From Hyphomicrobium sp. (GTDB lineage: Bacteria > Pseudomonadota > Alphaproteobacteria > Rhizobiales > Hyphomicrobiaceae), in assembly GCA_002928515.1 (NCBI GenBank), contig PERI01000003.1, forward strand, positions 186,001-250,000: a stretch of 64,000 bases of DNA, in the 5' to 3' direction. Each line of letters opens with the position of its first letter. Position 1 is the stretch's first letter. Below the pieces are notes generated by a model. It was not told the DNA's origin. It worked only from the letters and a program-made list of their open reading frames with translations, and made no database searches. The translations under genes and the position numbers were made by a program. Positions 51,155 to 59,931 of the stretch are shown piece by piece.

Positions 51155-51923
51155 GCAAGTGGTTTGCTGAGACGTGAACGTGCGTGCCCTTTATCGACCG
51201 TTTGATGATCGACCAGAAACCCTCAATCGTGTTCGTGTGCGTTTCGCCGCGCACGTACTCGCCCGCCGAGTGGTTCACCGAAGCGTGCTTGTAGCCGTAC
51301 ATGGAAAGCCGCTTGTAAGAGTTCAGTTCGTCGGTTGAAATCGTGGCGCTGCGCTTAACCTTGCGGATGATATGACGCTCTAGGCTTGTGCGCTTCACGT
51401 TGGGCACCACGCGTGTGATGACATCGCCGCCACGCTCTGCCATGCCGAGCACGACCGTCTTGCCCTCAGCAGCGCGACCGCGTTTGCCGGTGCGCTTGCC
51501 GCCGATCATCGTCTCGTCGATTTCGGTATGACCGCCAAGCGACGAGTCACCGTCAACCCAAGCGAGATACTTGCGGATTTCGTGGCCCATGCGCCAAGCC
51601 GTTTTGTAGTTCACCGAAAGCTGGCGTTGCAGTTCCTTGGCAGGCACGCCGTGGCGGGTCGTGGTGAACAGATACATGGCGTAAAACCACTTCTGTAACG
51701 GCGTGTGCGACTTGTGGAATGGGGTGCCAACCATGGGGTGAACGTGGTTCCCGCACGAGCAAGTATAGGCTGGCATTTTACTTAGACGCTGCCACAAGCC
51801 CGATTTCCCGCATTTAGAGCACTCGTGAGCCTGTCCGAAACGGGCCTTGAACAGATGCTCTAAGCAGGCGTCATCTGTCGGAAAGAGCTTCATAAATTCG
51901 GTGATTGGCATTGGCTTTGACAT
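51057..51923 (-). CDS. IS1595-family transposase
   Basis: DDE-type transposase of 288 residues. The N-terminal zinc ribbon has CSKCGKSGLWQ and YTCSCG. The catalytic domain has the first Asp in HTEIDETMIGGKRTGKRG, the second in ATISTDELNSYKRL, and the third acidic region in HTNTIEGFWSIIKRSIKGTH. It is complete, with no frameshift or internal stop, so it may still be active. It begins 66 bases inside the right end of the element and points left, converging with the passenger genes. ATG at 51923 is followed by the usual N-terminus MSKPMPITEFMKLFP. Confidence 0.93.
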   Translation of the reverse strand: MSKPMPITEFMKLFPTDDACLEHLFKARFGQAHECSKCGKSGLWQRLSKMPAYTCSCGNHVHPMVGTPFHKSHTPLQKWFYAMYLFTTTRHGVPAKELQRQLSVNYKTAWRMGHEIRKYLAWVDGDSSLGGHTEIDETMIGGKRTGKRGRAAEGKTVVLGMAERGGDVITRVVPNVKRTSLERHIIRKVKRSATISTDELNSYKRLSMYGYKHASVNHSAGEYVRGETHTNTIEGFWSIIKRSIKGTHVHVSANHLPKYLGEFEFRWNLRHDPAAMFPVLLKRLATSR

Positions 51924-51989
51924 GACGGGTTTCCCTCTCTGCCATCAGATATAGCAAAGAGATTTACATACGTCAAGTGGCTAATGGCG

Positions 51990-51997
51990 TAAGTATT
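51990..51997. repeat. Right copy of 8-bp target site duplication
   Basis: TAAGTATT, the partner of 49773-49780, directly abutting the right inverted repeat of the IS1595-type element. Confidence 0.9.
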
Positions 51998-52091
51998 TTT
52001 TGCATGGGCATTTGTCGCCCTCCGCCAACCTCCAGCCGTTGATGTCGTGATAGGAAATTGCGGTTACCAATTTTGAGATCATGCTGCGCCA

Positions 52092-52781
52092 ATGAGTGAA
52101 AACCCGCGCTTAATTGTCGTCCTCGCGATTATGGGCGTGTTGTTCGCTGCCACAATCGGTGCTTGGCAGAAAATGGACGCTAACCAATCCGGAGGCGTTT
52201 ACGGAATTTTTCTCGTGTCATTTGTTGGGGGCTTAGTTTTGCTCGGCTATGCCTGTCTGATTGCTTTCGTGGGCGCCGATTGGTACCGGCAATGGTCTGG
52301 ATCGTCTCCTAACAGTAGTGGCGGTGCGCCTAATATCGAACGTCTAACTTTTGCAGACCGGCGCCAGCGCTTAGAAGCGAAGGCTGCCGGGTCAGATGGC
52401 ACGCTTGTGATCCACGAATTCAGCCAAGCTTCGATGGACTCCATTACCATTCCATATGGCGAAAGCTCCTGCGTAGTAAGAATATCCCAAGCCACGCGAG
52501 ACCGCGTCTGGATCTATGGCGATCATCCATCGATTGCGTACTATTCAATCTCGCCAATAGTCGAACGCGGCGCAATCGTAGATGTTTCGAAGCTCAGAAA
52601 AGAACGAGAGGTAATCTGTCCCACGATCAATGATCGTGTGATTATTACGGCGGCAGATGGCGCAATCATTCAGCTACTGATCACTATGATAAGGTTTCGC
52701 CAGGGCGGCGACGAGACCGACGAAGTGCGATTGCGATACAGAATCTACAAAGCTGGTGAGCACCTTGTGGCCGCGCTTTAG
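52092..52781 (+). CDS. Membrane-anchored protein of unknown function
   Basis: A 229-residue protein with two N-terminal transmembrane helices (about residues 7-25 and 38-62, VSFVGGLVLLGYACLIAFVG) and a soluble domain of 160 residues. The soluble part has alternating beta-type stretches (SDGTLVIHEF, SCVVRISQATRDRVWIYGD, VIITAADGAIIQLLITM). I recognise no family. It is just outside the transposon (95 bases from the right duplication) and is lower in G+C than the neighbouring housekeeping genes, so it may be older acquired DNA. No convincing ribosome site is seen. Confidence 0.65.
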   Translation: MSENPRLIVVLAIMGVLFAATIGAWQKMDANQSGGVYGIFLVSFVGGLVLLGYACLIAFVGADWYRQWSGSSPNSSGGAPNIERLTFADRRQRLEAKAAGSDGTLVIHEFSQASMDSITIPYGESSCVVRISQATRDRVWIYGDHPSIAYYSISPIVERGAIVDVSKLRKEREVICPTINDRVIITAADGAIIQLLITMIRFRQGGDETDEVRLRYRIYKAGEHLVAAL

Positions 52782-52889
52782 GAGGTCAAGCGCACATACC
52801 AGGGGCAAATATTTTCAGTACGGAGAAGCTCGGGAAAGGTGTATCTCAAAAAAAGTCCTGCAAATAGCGCTCAAGCCCTAGACCAACCC

Positions 52890-53345
52890 TCACTCCCCCT
52901 CAAAATCCTCAATAATATAGCGCACGTAATTTTCTTCCTTCACGCGCTTTTCGTTCATCGCGAACGAGCGCACGGAGATGCCCGCCTGATGTACCGTCTC
53001 GGGCGTGCCCGACACGAGCGGATGCCACCACGCCAAGTCGCGCCCCTCCTCGACCACGCGATAGCCGCAGGTCTGCGGCAGCCATGACAATTCCCGCACC
53101 TTCGCCACATCGATGTTGATGCAATCGGGCATCAGATCGAAACGCTCAGGATAGTTCGAGCATCGGCACGTGCGCACCGTCAGCATCGAGCACGTCAGCC
53201 GCGTCAAATGGATTTTGCCGGTGTCCTCGTCTTCGAGTTTGATCAGGCAGCAGCGCGCGCACCCGTCACACAGCGATTCCCATTCGCTGGGCGTCATCTC
53301 GTCCAGCGTTTTGGTTTTCCAAAATGGGAGTGTATCGCCGTCCAC
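52890..53345 (-). CDS. YcgN family cysteine-cluster protein (UPF0260)
   Basis: Cytoplasmic protein of 151 residues with the conserved Cys pattern of this family: [13 protein letters not shown] (about 26-38), [20 protein letters not shown] (about 51-70), MPDCINI and PQTCGYRV. These could bind a metal or iron-sulfur cluster; the molecular role of the family is not established. A typical ending [19 protein letters not shown] is present. It is divergent from the penicillin-binding protein gene at 53574. ATG at 53345. Confidence 0.9.
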   Translation of the reverse strand: MDGDTLPFWKTKTLDEMTPSEWESLCDGCARCCLIKLEDEDTGKIHLTRLTCSMLTVRTCRCSNYPERFDLMPDCINIDVAKVRELSWLPQTCGYRVVEEGRDLAWWHPLVSGTPETVHQAGISVRSFAMNEKRVKEENYVRYIIEDFEGE

Positions 53346-53573
53346 GTCCGCCTCGATTGCGCTTCTGACCTTACGGTGCTTCCGCCATGCCTTGTATCGG
53401 CCTTATAAATGACCACAGTTCGCAATGACCATGAGAATCGTAAGATCGGCAATGTGGTGTCGTATCCGCCACGCCATTTGTTCGGTCGCTCATGTGCGCG
53501 CACCCTAGTGCGCAAGCACCCGCGCCGGTGCTATACCCTGGTTCGAGAATTTACGGTTTAGGGACGACAGGCA

Positions 53574-55964
53574 TTGGACGATTGGTTCTTCAGGCAGGGC
53601 GGCCGCGACCGGATCATCAACTGGCTCGGGATCGATTCCAAAATCAATTCCGTGCTCACCGAGACGTGGGTGCTGATTGTCGATAAGTGGAATGCTGCGG
53701 AAAGCTTTTTCGCGCGTTTTCAGCTCACCGGCTGGCGCCGCCTTGTCAACGAGCTGCTGTCCGAAACCGTCTCCATCGCGACCGCCGCGTTCGTCGTGCT
53801 CTATGCGGCCGCGTTGCCCGCACTGCTCGAATTCGACGAAAGCAAATTTCTGACCGGCAAGTTCGCCGTCAAATTTCTCGACGCCAACGGCAACGAACTC
53901 GGCAAGCGCGGCATCCTGCATAACGACGCCGTGCCGCTGAACGAAATCCCCGACCATCTCATCAAGGCGACGCTTGCCACCGAAGACCGCCGCTTCTTCG
54001 AACACTACGGCGTGGACTTCCTCGGCACCGCGCGCGCACTCGCCACCAACATCCAAGCCAACGATGTCGTGCAGGGCGGCTCGACGCTGACCCAGCAGCT
54101 CGCCAAAAACCTGTTCCTGTCGTCCGAGCGCTCCATCGAACGCAAAATCAAAGAGCTGTTCCTGTCGTTCCTGCTCGAAAGCCGATATTCGAAAGAGGAA
54201 ATTCTCAAACTGTATTTCGACCGCGCCTACATGGGCGGTGGTGCGTTCGGCGTCGAAGCCGCGTCCTTCTATTATTTCGGCAAGTCGGTGCGCGAAGTGA
54301 ACATGGCGGAAGCCGCCTTGATGGCGGGCCTATTCAAAGCGCCGACCAAGTTCGCGCCACACGTCAATCTCGCGGCCTCGCGTGCGCGCACCAACGAGGT
54401 GCTCGACAACATGGTCGAGGCCGGGTTCTACACGTCAGGCCAAGTGCATTCTGCGCGTTTGCAGCCAGCCAAGACGATCGATCATAGCACCACCGCCAGC
54501 CCCGACTGGTTCCTTGACTTCGCGTTCGATGAAATCCAGCGCCTCGCCGAAGGCAAAAACGAATACGTGCTGACCGCGCGCACCACCATCGACATGTCGT
54601 TGCAGCGCAAAGCCGACGAAGCGGTGCAAGCGACGTTGCGCAAAGAAGGCCGCGCACACGGTATCGGTTCTGCCGCCATGGTCGTGACCGAAACCGATGG
54701 TGCTGTGCGCGCCGTTGTCGGTGGCCCCGATTACGGCGACAGCCAATTCAACCGCGCCACCAAAGCCAAACGTCAGCCTGGGTCGTCGTTCAAGATTTAC
54801 GTGTACGCGGCCGCCCTCGAAAATGGCTACAAGCCCGAGACCATCGTGCGCGATGCCTCGCGCTCGTGCGGGCGCTGGTCGCCATCGAACTACGGCGGCG
54901 GCGGTGGGTCCGGCGCGCGCATGCCGTTGTGGTTGGCGCTCGCCAAATCCTACAACACGGTGGCCGCCGAATTGTCGTTTGCGGTCGGTCGCGACAAAGT
55001 CATCGAACTCACCAATCGTCTCGGCGTCGCGGGTGTGACGAAATCCTGTTCGATGGCGTTGGGCGATGGCGGCGTGACCGTCATGGATCACGTCGGCGGC
55101 GTTGCGACTTTCGCCAACGGCGGTCGCCTTGCGCGGCCGTTTGCGATCCTCGACATCACGACGTCGAAAGGCGACCTACTCTATTCGCGCGAACGCGACG
55201 AGCCACCGGCACCGCAAATCGTCAAGCGGCAAGTCGCCGAACAAATGAACCAGATGATGCAGAAGGTCGTCACCGACGGCACCGGTACGCGCGCGGCCCT
55301 CGATTTCACGCACGCCGCTGGCAAAACCGGCACATCGACCGGACCGAAGGATGCTTGGTTCGTCGGCTTCACCGGCAAATATGTTGCGGGCGTCTGGCTC
55401 GGCAACGACGATAACCGGCCGATGCGCGGCGGATCGAGCGGCGTTACCGGCGGTCAGTTTGCAGCGCCGCTCTGGCATGCCTTCATGACGGTGGCGCACA
55501 CCGACATGAACATTCCGACCATTCCCGGATTAGAACCGCACCCCGTTCAGATTGCCGAGCAACAACGCGCCGCCGAACAGAAGGCGGCCGAGATCGCTGC
55601 AGGCATCTCGCAACCCGATGTCGCGAACGCCGACGGCACGCCACAGCGCCCGCAAAGCATTCTGCCCGACCGCACGCGCGATGCACTGAAAGTCTTGAGC
55701 GCGGCTTTGCGTAAAGCGGGCACCATTGGCACGCTTCCCGTCACGCCTGCGAAAGCGACTGTGCCTGCTTCGCCTACATCATTACCCACATCACCGACGA
55801 CATCGGCGCCAGCTACGCCTGGATTGCCGCTACCGCCTGGTAACACCGCACCAGACGTTGCGCCCAACGCAGCGGATGATCGCCGGGCGACGTTAGCGCC
55901 CGTCGGCAAGCGCCGAGCCAATTCCATAGCTGACCCAAGCGAGGATCGTCTTGGCGGCAACTGA
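53574..55964 (+). CDS. Class A penicillin-binding protein (PBP1A family)
   Basis: Bifunctional peptidoglycan synthase, 796 residues. A membrane anchor lies at about residues 65-88 (VSIATAAFVVLYAAALPALL). The glycosyltransferase-51 domain follows with ATEDRRFFEHYGVDF and GGSTLTQQLAKNLFLSSER. The transpeptidase domain has the active Ser in RQPGSSFKIYVYA (SxxK), SYN in LAKSYNTVA and KTG in AGKTGTSTGPKDAWF. A Pro/Ala/Thr-rich disordered tail of about 100 residues ends the protein. The start is a TTG at 53574; no in-frame ATG precedes the membrane segment. Its end overlaps the next gene by 14 bases. Confidence 0.93.
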   Translation: MDDWFFRQGGRDRIINWLGIDSKINSVLTETWVLIVDKWNAAESFFARFQLTGWRRLVNELLSETVSIATAAFVVLYAAALPALLEFDESKFLTGKFAVKFLDANGNELGKRGILHNDAVPLNEIPDHLIKATLATEDRRFFEHYGVDFLGTARALATNIQANDVVQGGSTLTQQLAKNLFLSSERSIERKIKELFLSFLLESRYSKEEILKLYFDRAYMGGGAFGVEAASFYYFGKSVREVNMAEAALMAGLFKAPTKFAPHVNLAASRARTNEVLDNMVEAGFYTSGQVHSARLQPAKTIDHSTTASPDWFLDFAFDEIQRLAEGKNEYVLTARTTIDMSLQRKADEAVQATLRKEGRAHGIGSAAMVVTETDGAVRAVVGGPDYGDSQFNRATKAKRQPGSSFKIYVYAAALENGYKPETIVRDASRSCGRWSPSNYGGGGGSGARMPLWLALAKSYNTVAAELSFAVGRDKVIELTNRLGVAGVTKSCSMALGDGGVTVMDHVGGVATFANGGRLARPFAILDITTSKGDLLYSRERDEPPAPQIVKRQVAEQMNQMMQKVVTDGTGTRAALDFTHAAGKTGTSTGPKDAWFVGFTGKYVAGVWLGNDDNRPMRGGSSGVTGGQFAAPLWHAFMTVAHTDMNIPTIPGLEPHPVQIAEQQRAAEQKAAEIAAGISQPDVANADGTPQRPQSILPDRTRDALKVLSAALRKAGTIGTLPVTPAKATVPASPTSLPTSPTTSAPATPGLPLPPGNTAPDVAPNAADDRRATLAPVGKRRANSIADPSEDRLGGN

Positions 55965-56607
55965 CATCACACCACCGCGCAGCGGTTCGCTCGGCGATGT
56001 CGCGCGCGACATCGCGCGTTCGGTCATGCGCCTGTTCGGTCAGATCGTTGCCATCGTGTGCGCCATCATTGTCGGCGTGCTCTCCAGCCGCGCGATGATT
56101 GCCGATGGCTCGATGCTGTCGACCGACAGCTATGGTCCCTGGGTTCACTGGCATAGCATCGGTCTTGACGACGCAGATCCCTACACGCGCGCTCACATCG
56201 TCAAGTTCGGAACGTTGCGTTTGGCCGCTCACAGCGCGGGCGTCTATGAGGCTGACAGCGACACTCTTGGCGCGCGCCTGCATTCCTCGTGCGATTATGT
56301 GATTGAAGGTCCCGACACGGGTGGCTTGTGGTGGAGCTTGTCCGTATTCGACAGCACGGGCGCGCTTATTGCCAACGATGCGGAACGCTATGTGTTCACG
56401 CGCGATACCGTTGCCACTAATCCAGACGGTTCTTACATCGTCACGTTGGGTCGCGATGCGCGGCCTGGAAATTGGTTGCCGACGAGTGGGGCGGGTCGCT
56501 TGATGCTCGTGTTCACGGTGCTCGATCCCGCGACCGGACTATCGGACGAAGAGCGCGTCGAGCGCACCAAGTTGCTCCCGGACATTCGCCGTGAGGGCTG
56601 CTCATGA
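55951..56607 (+). CDS. DUF1214 domain protein
   Basis: Membrane-anchored protein of 218 residues. One transmembrane helix lies near residues 27-46 (LFGQIVAIVCAIIVGVLSSR). The DUF1214 beta domain follows with SSCDYVIEGPDTGGLWWSLS (core GPDTGGLWWSL), FDSTGALIANDAERYVF and LVFTVLDPA. It starts with TTG at 55951 (GAGGA upstream), inside the end of the PBP gene, and its stop overlaps the next start (ATGA). DUF1214 and DUF1254 proteins occur as neighbours in Hyphomicrobiales; function unknown. Confidence 0.85.
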   Translation: MAATDITPPRSGSLGDVARDIARSVMRLFGQIVAIVCAIIVGVLSSRAMIADGSMLSTDSYGPWVHWHSIGLDDADPYTRAHIVKFGTLRLAAHSAGVYEADSDTLGARLHSSCDYVIEGPDTGGLWWSLSVFDSTGALIANDAERYVFTRDTVATNPDGSYIVTLGRDARPGNWLPTSGAGRLMLVFTVLDPATGLSDEERVERTKLLPDIRREGCS

Positions 56608-57179
56608 TCGCGCGTTTGAAAAATCGCAAATGGCCGTGGCCTTGGATCGTCGGTTTGCCGTTGCTGGCAGCTATCGTGCATGTCATCGCAACGTTCATGG
56701 CGGTTGCAGACACCGGTAACTCGGCATTCGCGCAACTGTCGAATAAGCTGAAACTCAACACCATGACTGTGATCGATCCGGTAGTGCCTGGCGCACAACC
56801 GTTGCCATATCTGAATGCCGACGCGCGCTATGCGATGTGCGTATTCTCGACTGCATCGGGACCGATTGCCGTTCGCGCCGTGTTGCCCGATCTGGGATGG
56901 ACCATCGGCATTCATCGACCGGATGGATCGAGCGCGTATTTTGCGGCGGCCGCTCCCGGTCGGCAAACCAATATCTCGCTCACCATCGTGCCCAACGACG
57001 ACCGTTTTTTAGGTTTGACACCGCAAGCGCTCGGTAAGGGTGTGAATGCCAGCCCCCTGCTTGCTGTCGCCGCAAAGGAAGGGGTTATCATTGTTCGCGC
57101 ACCCGACAAAGGTGCTGGCTATCGGGCAATGGCCGAAAGCGTGCTGGCGCAATCCAACTGTTCGACGGCGACTTACTGA
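56604..57179 (+). CDS. DUF1254 domain protein
   Basis: Membrane-anchored protein of 191 residues: a transmembrane helix at about 13-34 (WIVGLPLLAAIVHVIATFMAV), then a single periplasmic domain with PLPYLNADARYAMCVFSTAS (core DARYAMCVFS), LGWTIGIHRPDGSSAYF and a terminal Cys near the end. It overlaps the DUF1214 gene by 4 bases. Together with the PBP gene the three form one translation-coupled set, suggesting an envelope role; the activity is not known. Confidence 0.83.
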   Translation: MIARLKNRKWPWPWIVGLPLLAAIVHVIATFMAVADTGNSAFAQLSNKLKLNTMTVIDPVVPGAQPLPYLNADARYAMCVFSTASGPIAVRAVLPDLGWTIGIHRPDGSSAYFAAAAPGRQTNISLTIVPNDDRFLGLTPQALGKGVNASPLLAVAAKEGVIIVRAPDKGAGYRAMAESVLAQSNCSTATY

Positions 57180-57373
57180 TCGCGCGTCGGTGAATCGCGA
57201 CGCAGCACTATGCTTGGATCGCACTCGGCTTGTGCATCCGTTTCATCGGCCCAGCGTTGGTACCTGATACCCGGAAAGATGACGATGTCAGCCGAGTTGC
57301 CTTGCGCGCGCGTAGGCTTATCAGCATGAGTCATGGCACGCGAGACTGAGCGGAATTCCAAAATACTGGCCAT
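57173..57373 (-). CDS. Small conserved-type hypothetical protein
   Basis: A 66-residue hydrophilic protein (MASILEFRSVSRAMTHADKP, then SADIVIFPGIRYQRW). The motif SADIVIFPGIRYQRW resembles short hypothetical proteins that I associate with Hyphomicrobiales. Its stop overlaps the end of the DUF1254 gene by seven bases on the opposite strand. The 136 bases upstream to the next gene hold nothing else that I can see. No function is known. Confidence 0.6.
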   Translation of the reverse strand: MASILEFRSVSRAMTHADKPTRAQGNSADIVIFPGIRYQRWADETDAQAECDPSIVLRRDSPTRDQ

Positions 57374-57509
57374 GTCGATCCTCTTGGCCTTGAATTGACC
57401 CGACGTCTTCGACCGCTGTCCTCACGCGCTACAGAATCAGCGCACGCATCATTTGAATCGCATAGATGTTAACGAGTGGTTAATCTTCGCGCGATGACGA
57501 AACGGCCAC

Positions 57510-57854
57510 TCACGCCACAAGATCGTCTCCGAGAAAATTGCGACCATCCATGTCCTCGACGTCGATCACCCAGATGTCGCTATCGAAACGTACTTCGCGC
57601 GCCATGTGCGCGTCGGCTTCTTCGGCGCTGACAGCGCGACCTGAAAAACACGCAACCCAGCGTCGGTCGAAATCAGCGTCGTCACGGCCGGCGGGTGCGG
57701 GCGCAAACAAAGTCGAAAGGCCGTCGCGGCGCATGATCTTGATGAAGATTGCGCCTGCATCATCGTCGCCGTGACGCGCGACCACGGCCATAGCCCCGTT
57801 CACGGCACAACGGCGCACATACGCTTTGACCCATATCGCTGATTTCAATCGCAT
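57510..57854 (-). CDS. DUF1491 family protein
   Basis: Small cytoplasmic protein of 114 residues. Family marks: MRLKSAIWVKAYVRRCAVNG at the start, AVVARHGDDDAGAIFIKIM and the C-terminal EVRFDSDIWVIDVEDMDGR (core FDSDIWVIDVED). The frame opens at 57890, but the ATG at 57854 is where the family usually starts; 57884 is the alternative. It is 60 bases downstream of the peptidoglycan-binding protein gene and may be co-transcribed with it. Function unknown. Confidence 0.83.
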   Translation of the reverse strand: MRLKSAIWVKAYVRRCAVNGAMAVVARHGDDDAGAIFIKIMRRDGLSTLFAPAPAGRDDADFDRRWVACFSGRAVSAEEADAHMAREVRFDSDIWVIDVEDMDGRNFLGDDLVA

Positions 57855-57913
57855 CGCCCGGCACACTGCCGCTTTCACGGCCATGGTCAAGTCTGCATCG
57901 TTGGGGATACGGC

Positions 57914-58696
57914 TCAGTTCGATTTCACCGCCCGCGCGGTCGGCGCTTTGGGCTTTTGAAGGTGCGCCTGCAAGCGTAGCAACCGTCCCATGGTCGGCCC
58001 GGATATGCGGCCGCTCTCGGGTAATTTCTGAGCGATCTCGAAGTCACGCAGTGCGCGCGAGAATTGCGGTGTGACAGCGCCGTCTGGCTTGCCAGCCGGA
58101 TAGCCCAACGCCGTGAGAACCTGCTTGGCAGAGCGTATGACCGTCTCGGCCTCGGGCGTTGCTATCGCCGGCTGGTCGCGGGCGGACGCCTGCTGCCCTG
58201 AACTTCCCAGCACGATGCGGCTCAACAGCTCCGACGACGGAGTTGCGGTGGCGGGCAAACCATAATCATGTTCGAACGCCAATATCGCTGCTCGGGTCAC
58301 CAAGCCTGTTACGCCATCCGGTGTGCCCGCCTCGAAACCACGCGCATTCAATTCGCGCTGAATACCGCGCACGATCTCCGGAGTGACCTGCGCTGGATCG
58401 ATAGAGCCTGTTGCGACCGAGTCGTTTGGATTGGATGGCGTCGAGGCAACCGGCGTTGTGACTATATGCGTGGTGGCGACGTCCGTGCTCGCGGCATCAC
58501 CAACAGTGCCGGTAGGTTGTATCGGCTTGATATTGAGAATTGCTGTTTCGCTTGCGCCCACGCGTCGTTGCGCTTGTAGAAAAAATAAATTCACACCGAA
58601 GCATACCGTCAAGGCAGCACACATCAAACCAGCCAGCTTGGACGCTGAAAACATCATCCTGCGCGATGCTCCCCCAATCGAAATCGATACCCACAT
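57914..58696 (-). CDS. Membrane-anchored protein with two peptidoglycan-binding domains
   Basis: A 260-residue protein with an N-terminal transmembrane anchor (about 18-40, KLAGLMCAALTVCFGVNLFF). A Thr/Ser/Pro-rich linker leads to two PG_binding_1 repeats: VRGIQRELNARGFEAGTPDG with TRAAILAFEHDYGLP (about 110-150), and IRSAKQVLTALGYPAGKPDG with FSRALRDFEIAQKLPESG (about 188-235). Expected location is the periplasm, bound to the cell wall. Internal ATG codons at 58657 and 58654, close to AGGA and GGGAG, are plausible starts that would shorten the cytoplasmic end. No catalytic domain is present. Confidence 0.85.
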   Translation of the reverse strand: MWVSISIGGASRRMMFSASKLAGLMCAALTVCFGVNLFFLQAQRRVGASETAILNIKPIQPTGTVGDAASTDVATTHIVTTPVASTPSNPNDSVATGSIDPAQVTPEIVRGIQRELNARGFEAGTPDGVTGLVTRAAILAFEHDYGLPATATPSSELLSRIVLGSSGQQASARDQPAIATPEAETVIRSAKQVLTALGYPAGKPDGAVTPQFSRALRDFEIAQKLPESGRISGPTMGRLLRLQAHLQKPKAPTARAVKSN

Positions 58697-58984
58697 ACGC
58701 TTTTGCGCGCCTAGCGATCGACTTCGGCAGTATCCAGATCAGCCGTTAAGGACTTCTTAACTGTGGCGGCAGGTCGCTGCTTAGAGCACGCGCGCGACAA
58801 CCATTTATTTAAAATTCAAATCTAATTTTGCGCAATTGAACGGCAAATTTGAAGAGCGTTCAAATCGGTTTGTTGAGACTCAACTGCTAGACATGATGAA
58901 GAGGTTCTATCGGCGCTTGTCGTCGTTCCATTGCGCAAGATCAATTTAAAAGCGCAATCGAGTTTTTTGAGTGAGTGATTGAGT

Positions 58985-59374
58985 ATGGGACTTTTGCGAA
59001 CAGCAGCGATCATTGCAGTCGGCGTCGCCCTTCTGCCGTCTGATCGCGAACAGCAAGAGCAGTTGTATAAGCGTGCTGCAGCCGCTGCGACGTGGGCTGT
59101 CACGTTCTGCGATCGCAATGGTCCGACGTGTGAGCAAGGCGAAAAGCTGTGGGTGCAGTTTGTCGCCAAGGCCGAGTTCGGTGCAAAGCTCGCTTACGAC
59201 ATGATCCGCTCCAGCCAAGACGGCGAAACCCAGATCGGCTCGAAAGACGAGGTTGGCTCTGAGGATCCGGCACGCGTAGCTCCAGCCTCCGTAAGGCCGC
59301 TCGATGGTACACTCACACCGCAAGACCTGAAACCGGTTTGGCGCGGTAAACCCGGCGCCAAAGGCAGCATTTAA
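58985..59374 (+). CDS. DUF5330 domain protein
   Basis: A 129-residue protein with a hydrophobic N-terminus (MGLLRTAAIIAVGVALLPSD) and a helical body (QEQLYKRAAAAATWAVTFCD; QGEKLWVQFVAKAEFGAKLA). This is the pattern of DUF5330 proteins of Hyphomicrobiales. Two Cys (TFCDRNGPTCEQG) may form a disulfide. I took the ATG at 58985; a TTG at 58979 is in frame. The 288-base gap to the left holds an AT-rich stretch and no gene that I can support. Function unknown. Confidence 0.8.
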   Translation: MGLLRTAAIIAVGVALLPSDREQQEQLYKRAAAAATWAVTFCDRNGPTCEQGEKLWVQFVAKAEFGAKLAYDMIRSSQDGETQIGSKDEVGSEDPARVAPASVRPLDGTLTPQDLKPVWRGKPGAKGSI

Positions 59375-59478
59375 GTCTGCTTCTCGAACACGCAGTGGCT
59401 GAGCCTTGCGCTTTGGTACAACAGCCACCTATGTAAATGCAGGCCCGCATGAAGTGGTCACTTTGCAATAGGTCACGT

Positions 59479-59913
59479 ATGTCACTTGCCAGTATCCAAT
59501 CCGATTTCGCACTTCTTGACGATTGGGAAGATCGTTATCGTTATGTCATCGAGTTGGGCCGCGCATTGCCTGCTCTGCCTGAAACCGTGCGCACAGATGC
59601 GAACAAAGTGCGCGGCTGCGCCAGTCAGGTTTGGCTCGCGACCGAACGTAGGAGCAAAGGCGCATCTCCCAGCGCCCAAGATACGCTGTCCATGAGCGGC
59701 ACCAGCGACGCCCATATCGTGCAAGGTCTGATCGCTATTCTATTTGCGATTTACGAAGACAAAACGCTGCGTGAAATACTCGATATCGATGCTCCAGCGA
59801 TTTTTGCTGAACTCGGCTTGAAAGATCATCTCACGCCGCAGCGCTCCAATGGATTGGCAGCGATGGTGACGCGTATCCGGTCGGACGCTCAGTCGCTCAT
59901 CGAGCACGCCTAA
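59479..59913 (+). CDS. sufE: SufE family Fe-S cluster assembly sulfur acceptor
   Basis: Accepts persulfide sulfur from the cysteine desulfurase SufS. 144 residues, the usual length. The acceptor Cys lies in VRGCASQVWLATE (about residue 52), with the SufE start MSLASIQSDFALLDDWEDRY and the ending LTPQRSNGLAAMVTRIR also typical. AGG lies six bases upstream of the ATG at 59479; the frame opens at 59437. No other suf gene is nearby, which is common. The clusters assembled could include those of respiratory enzymes. Confidence 0.94.
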   Translation: MSLASIQSDFALLDDWEDRYRYVIELGRALPALPETVRTDANKVRGCASQVWLATERRSKGASPSAQDTLSMSGTSDAHIVQGLIAILFAIYEDKTLREILDIDAPAIFAELGLKDHLTPQRSNGLAAMVTRIRSDAQSLIEHA

Positions 59914-59931
59914 ATTTTAATAGCGTAAAGC

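Larger units (their letters stand above)
49781..51989. mobile_element. IS1595-family transposon with passenger genes, 2209 bp
   Basis: Bounded by terminal inverted repeats: left GGCCTATGGCCAGTTGGCGT (49781 on), right, read inward on the minus strand from 51989, CGCCATTAGCCACTTGACGT. The repeats match at 18 of the first 24 bases, then share ATCTC and GCTAT further in. Exact 8-bp duplications TAAGTATT flank both ends. The element holds a transposase (51057-51923, leftward), a small ORF (50945-51154) and a 353-residue membrane protein gene (49871-50932). IS1595 members with passenger genes are known. Intact transposase and matching duplications suggest a fairly recent insertion. Confidence 0.88.

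Noticed and set aside
58822-59169. Leftward 115-codon ORF overlapping the DUF5330 gene
   Set aside because: Antisense to a gene with a family match, and Ser/Thr/Arg-rich without pattern.
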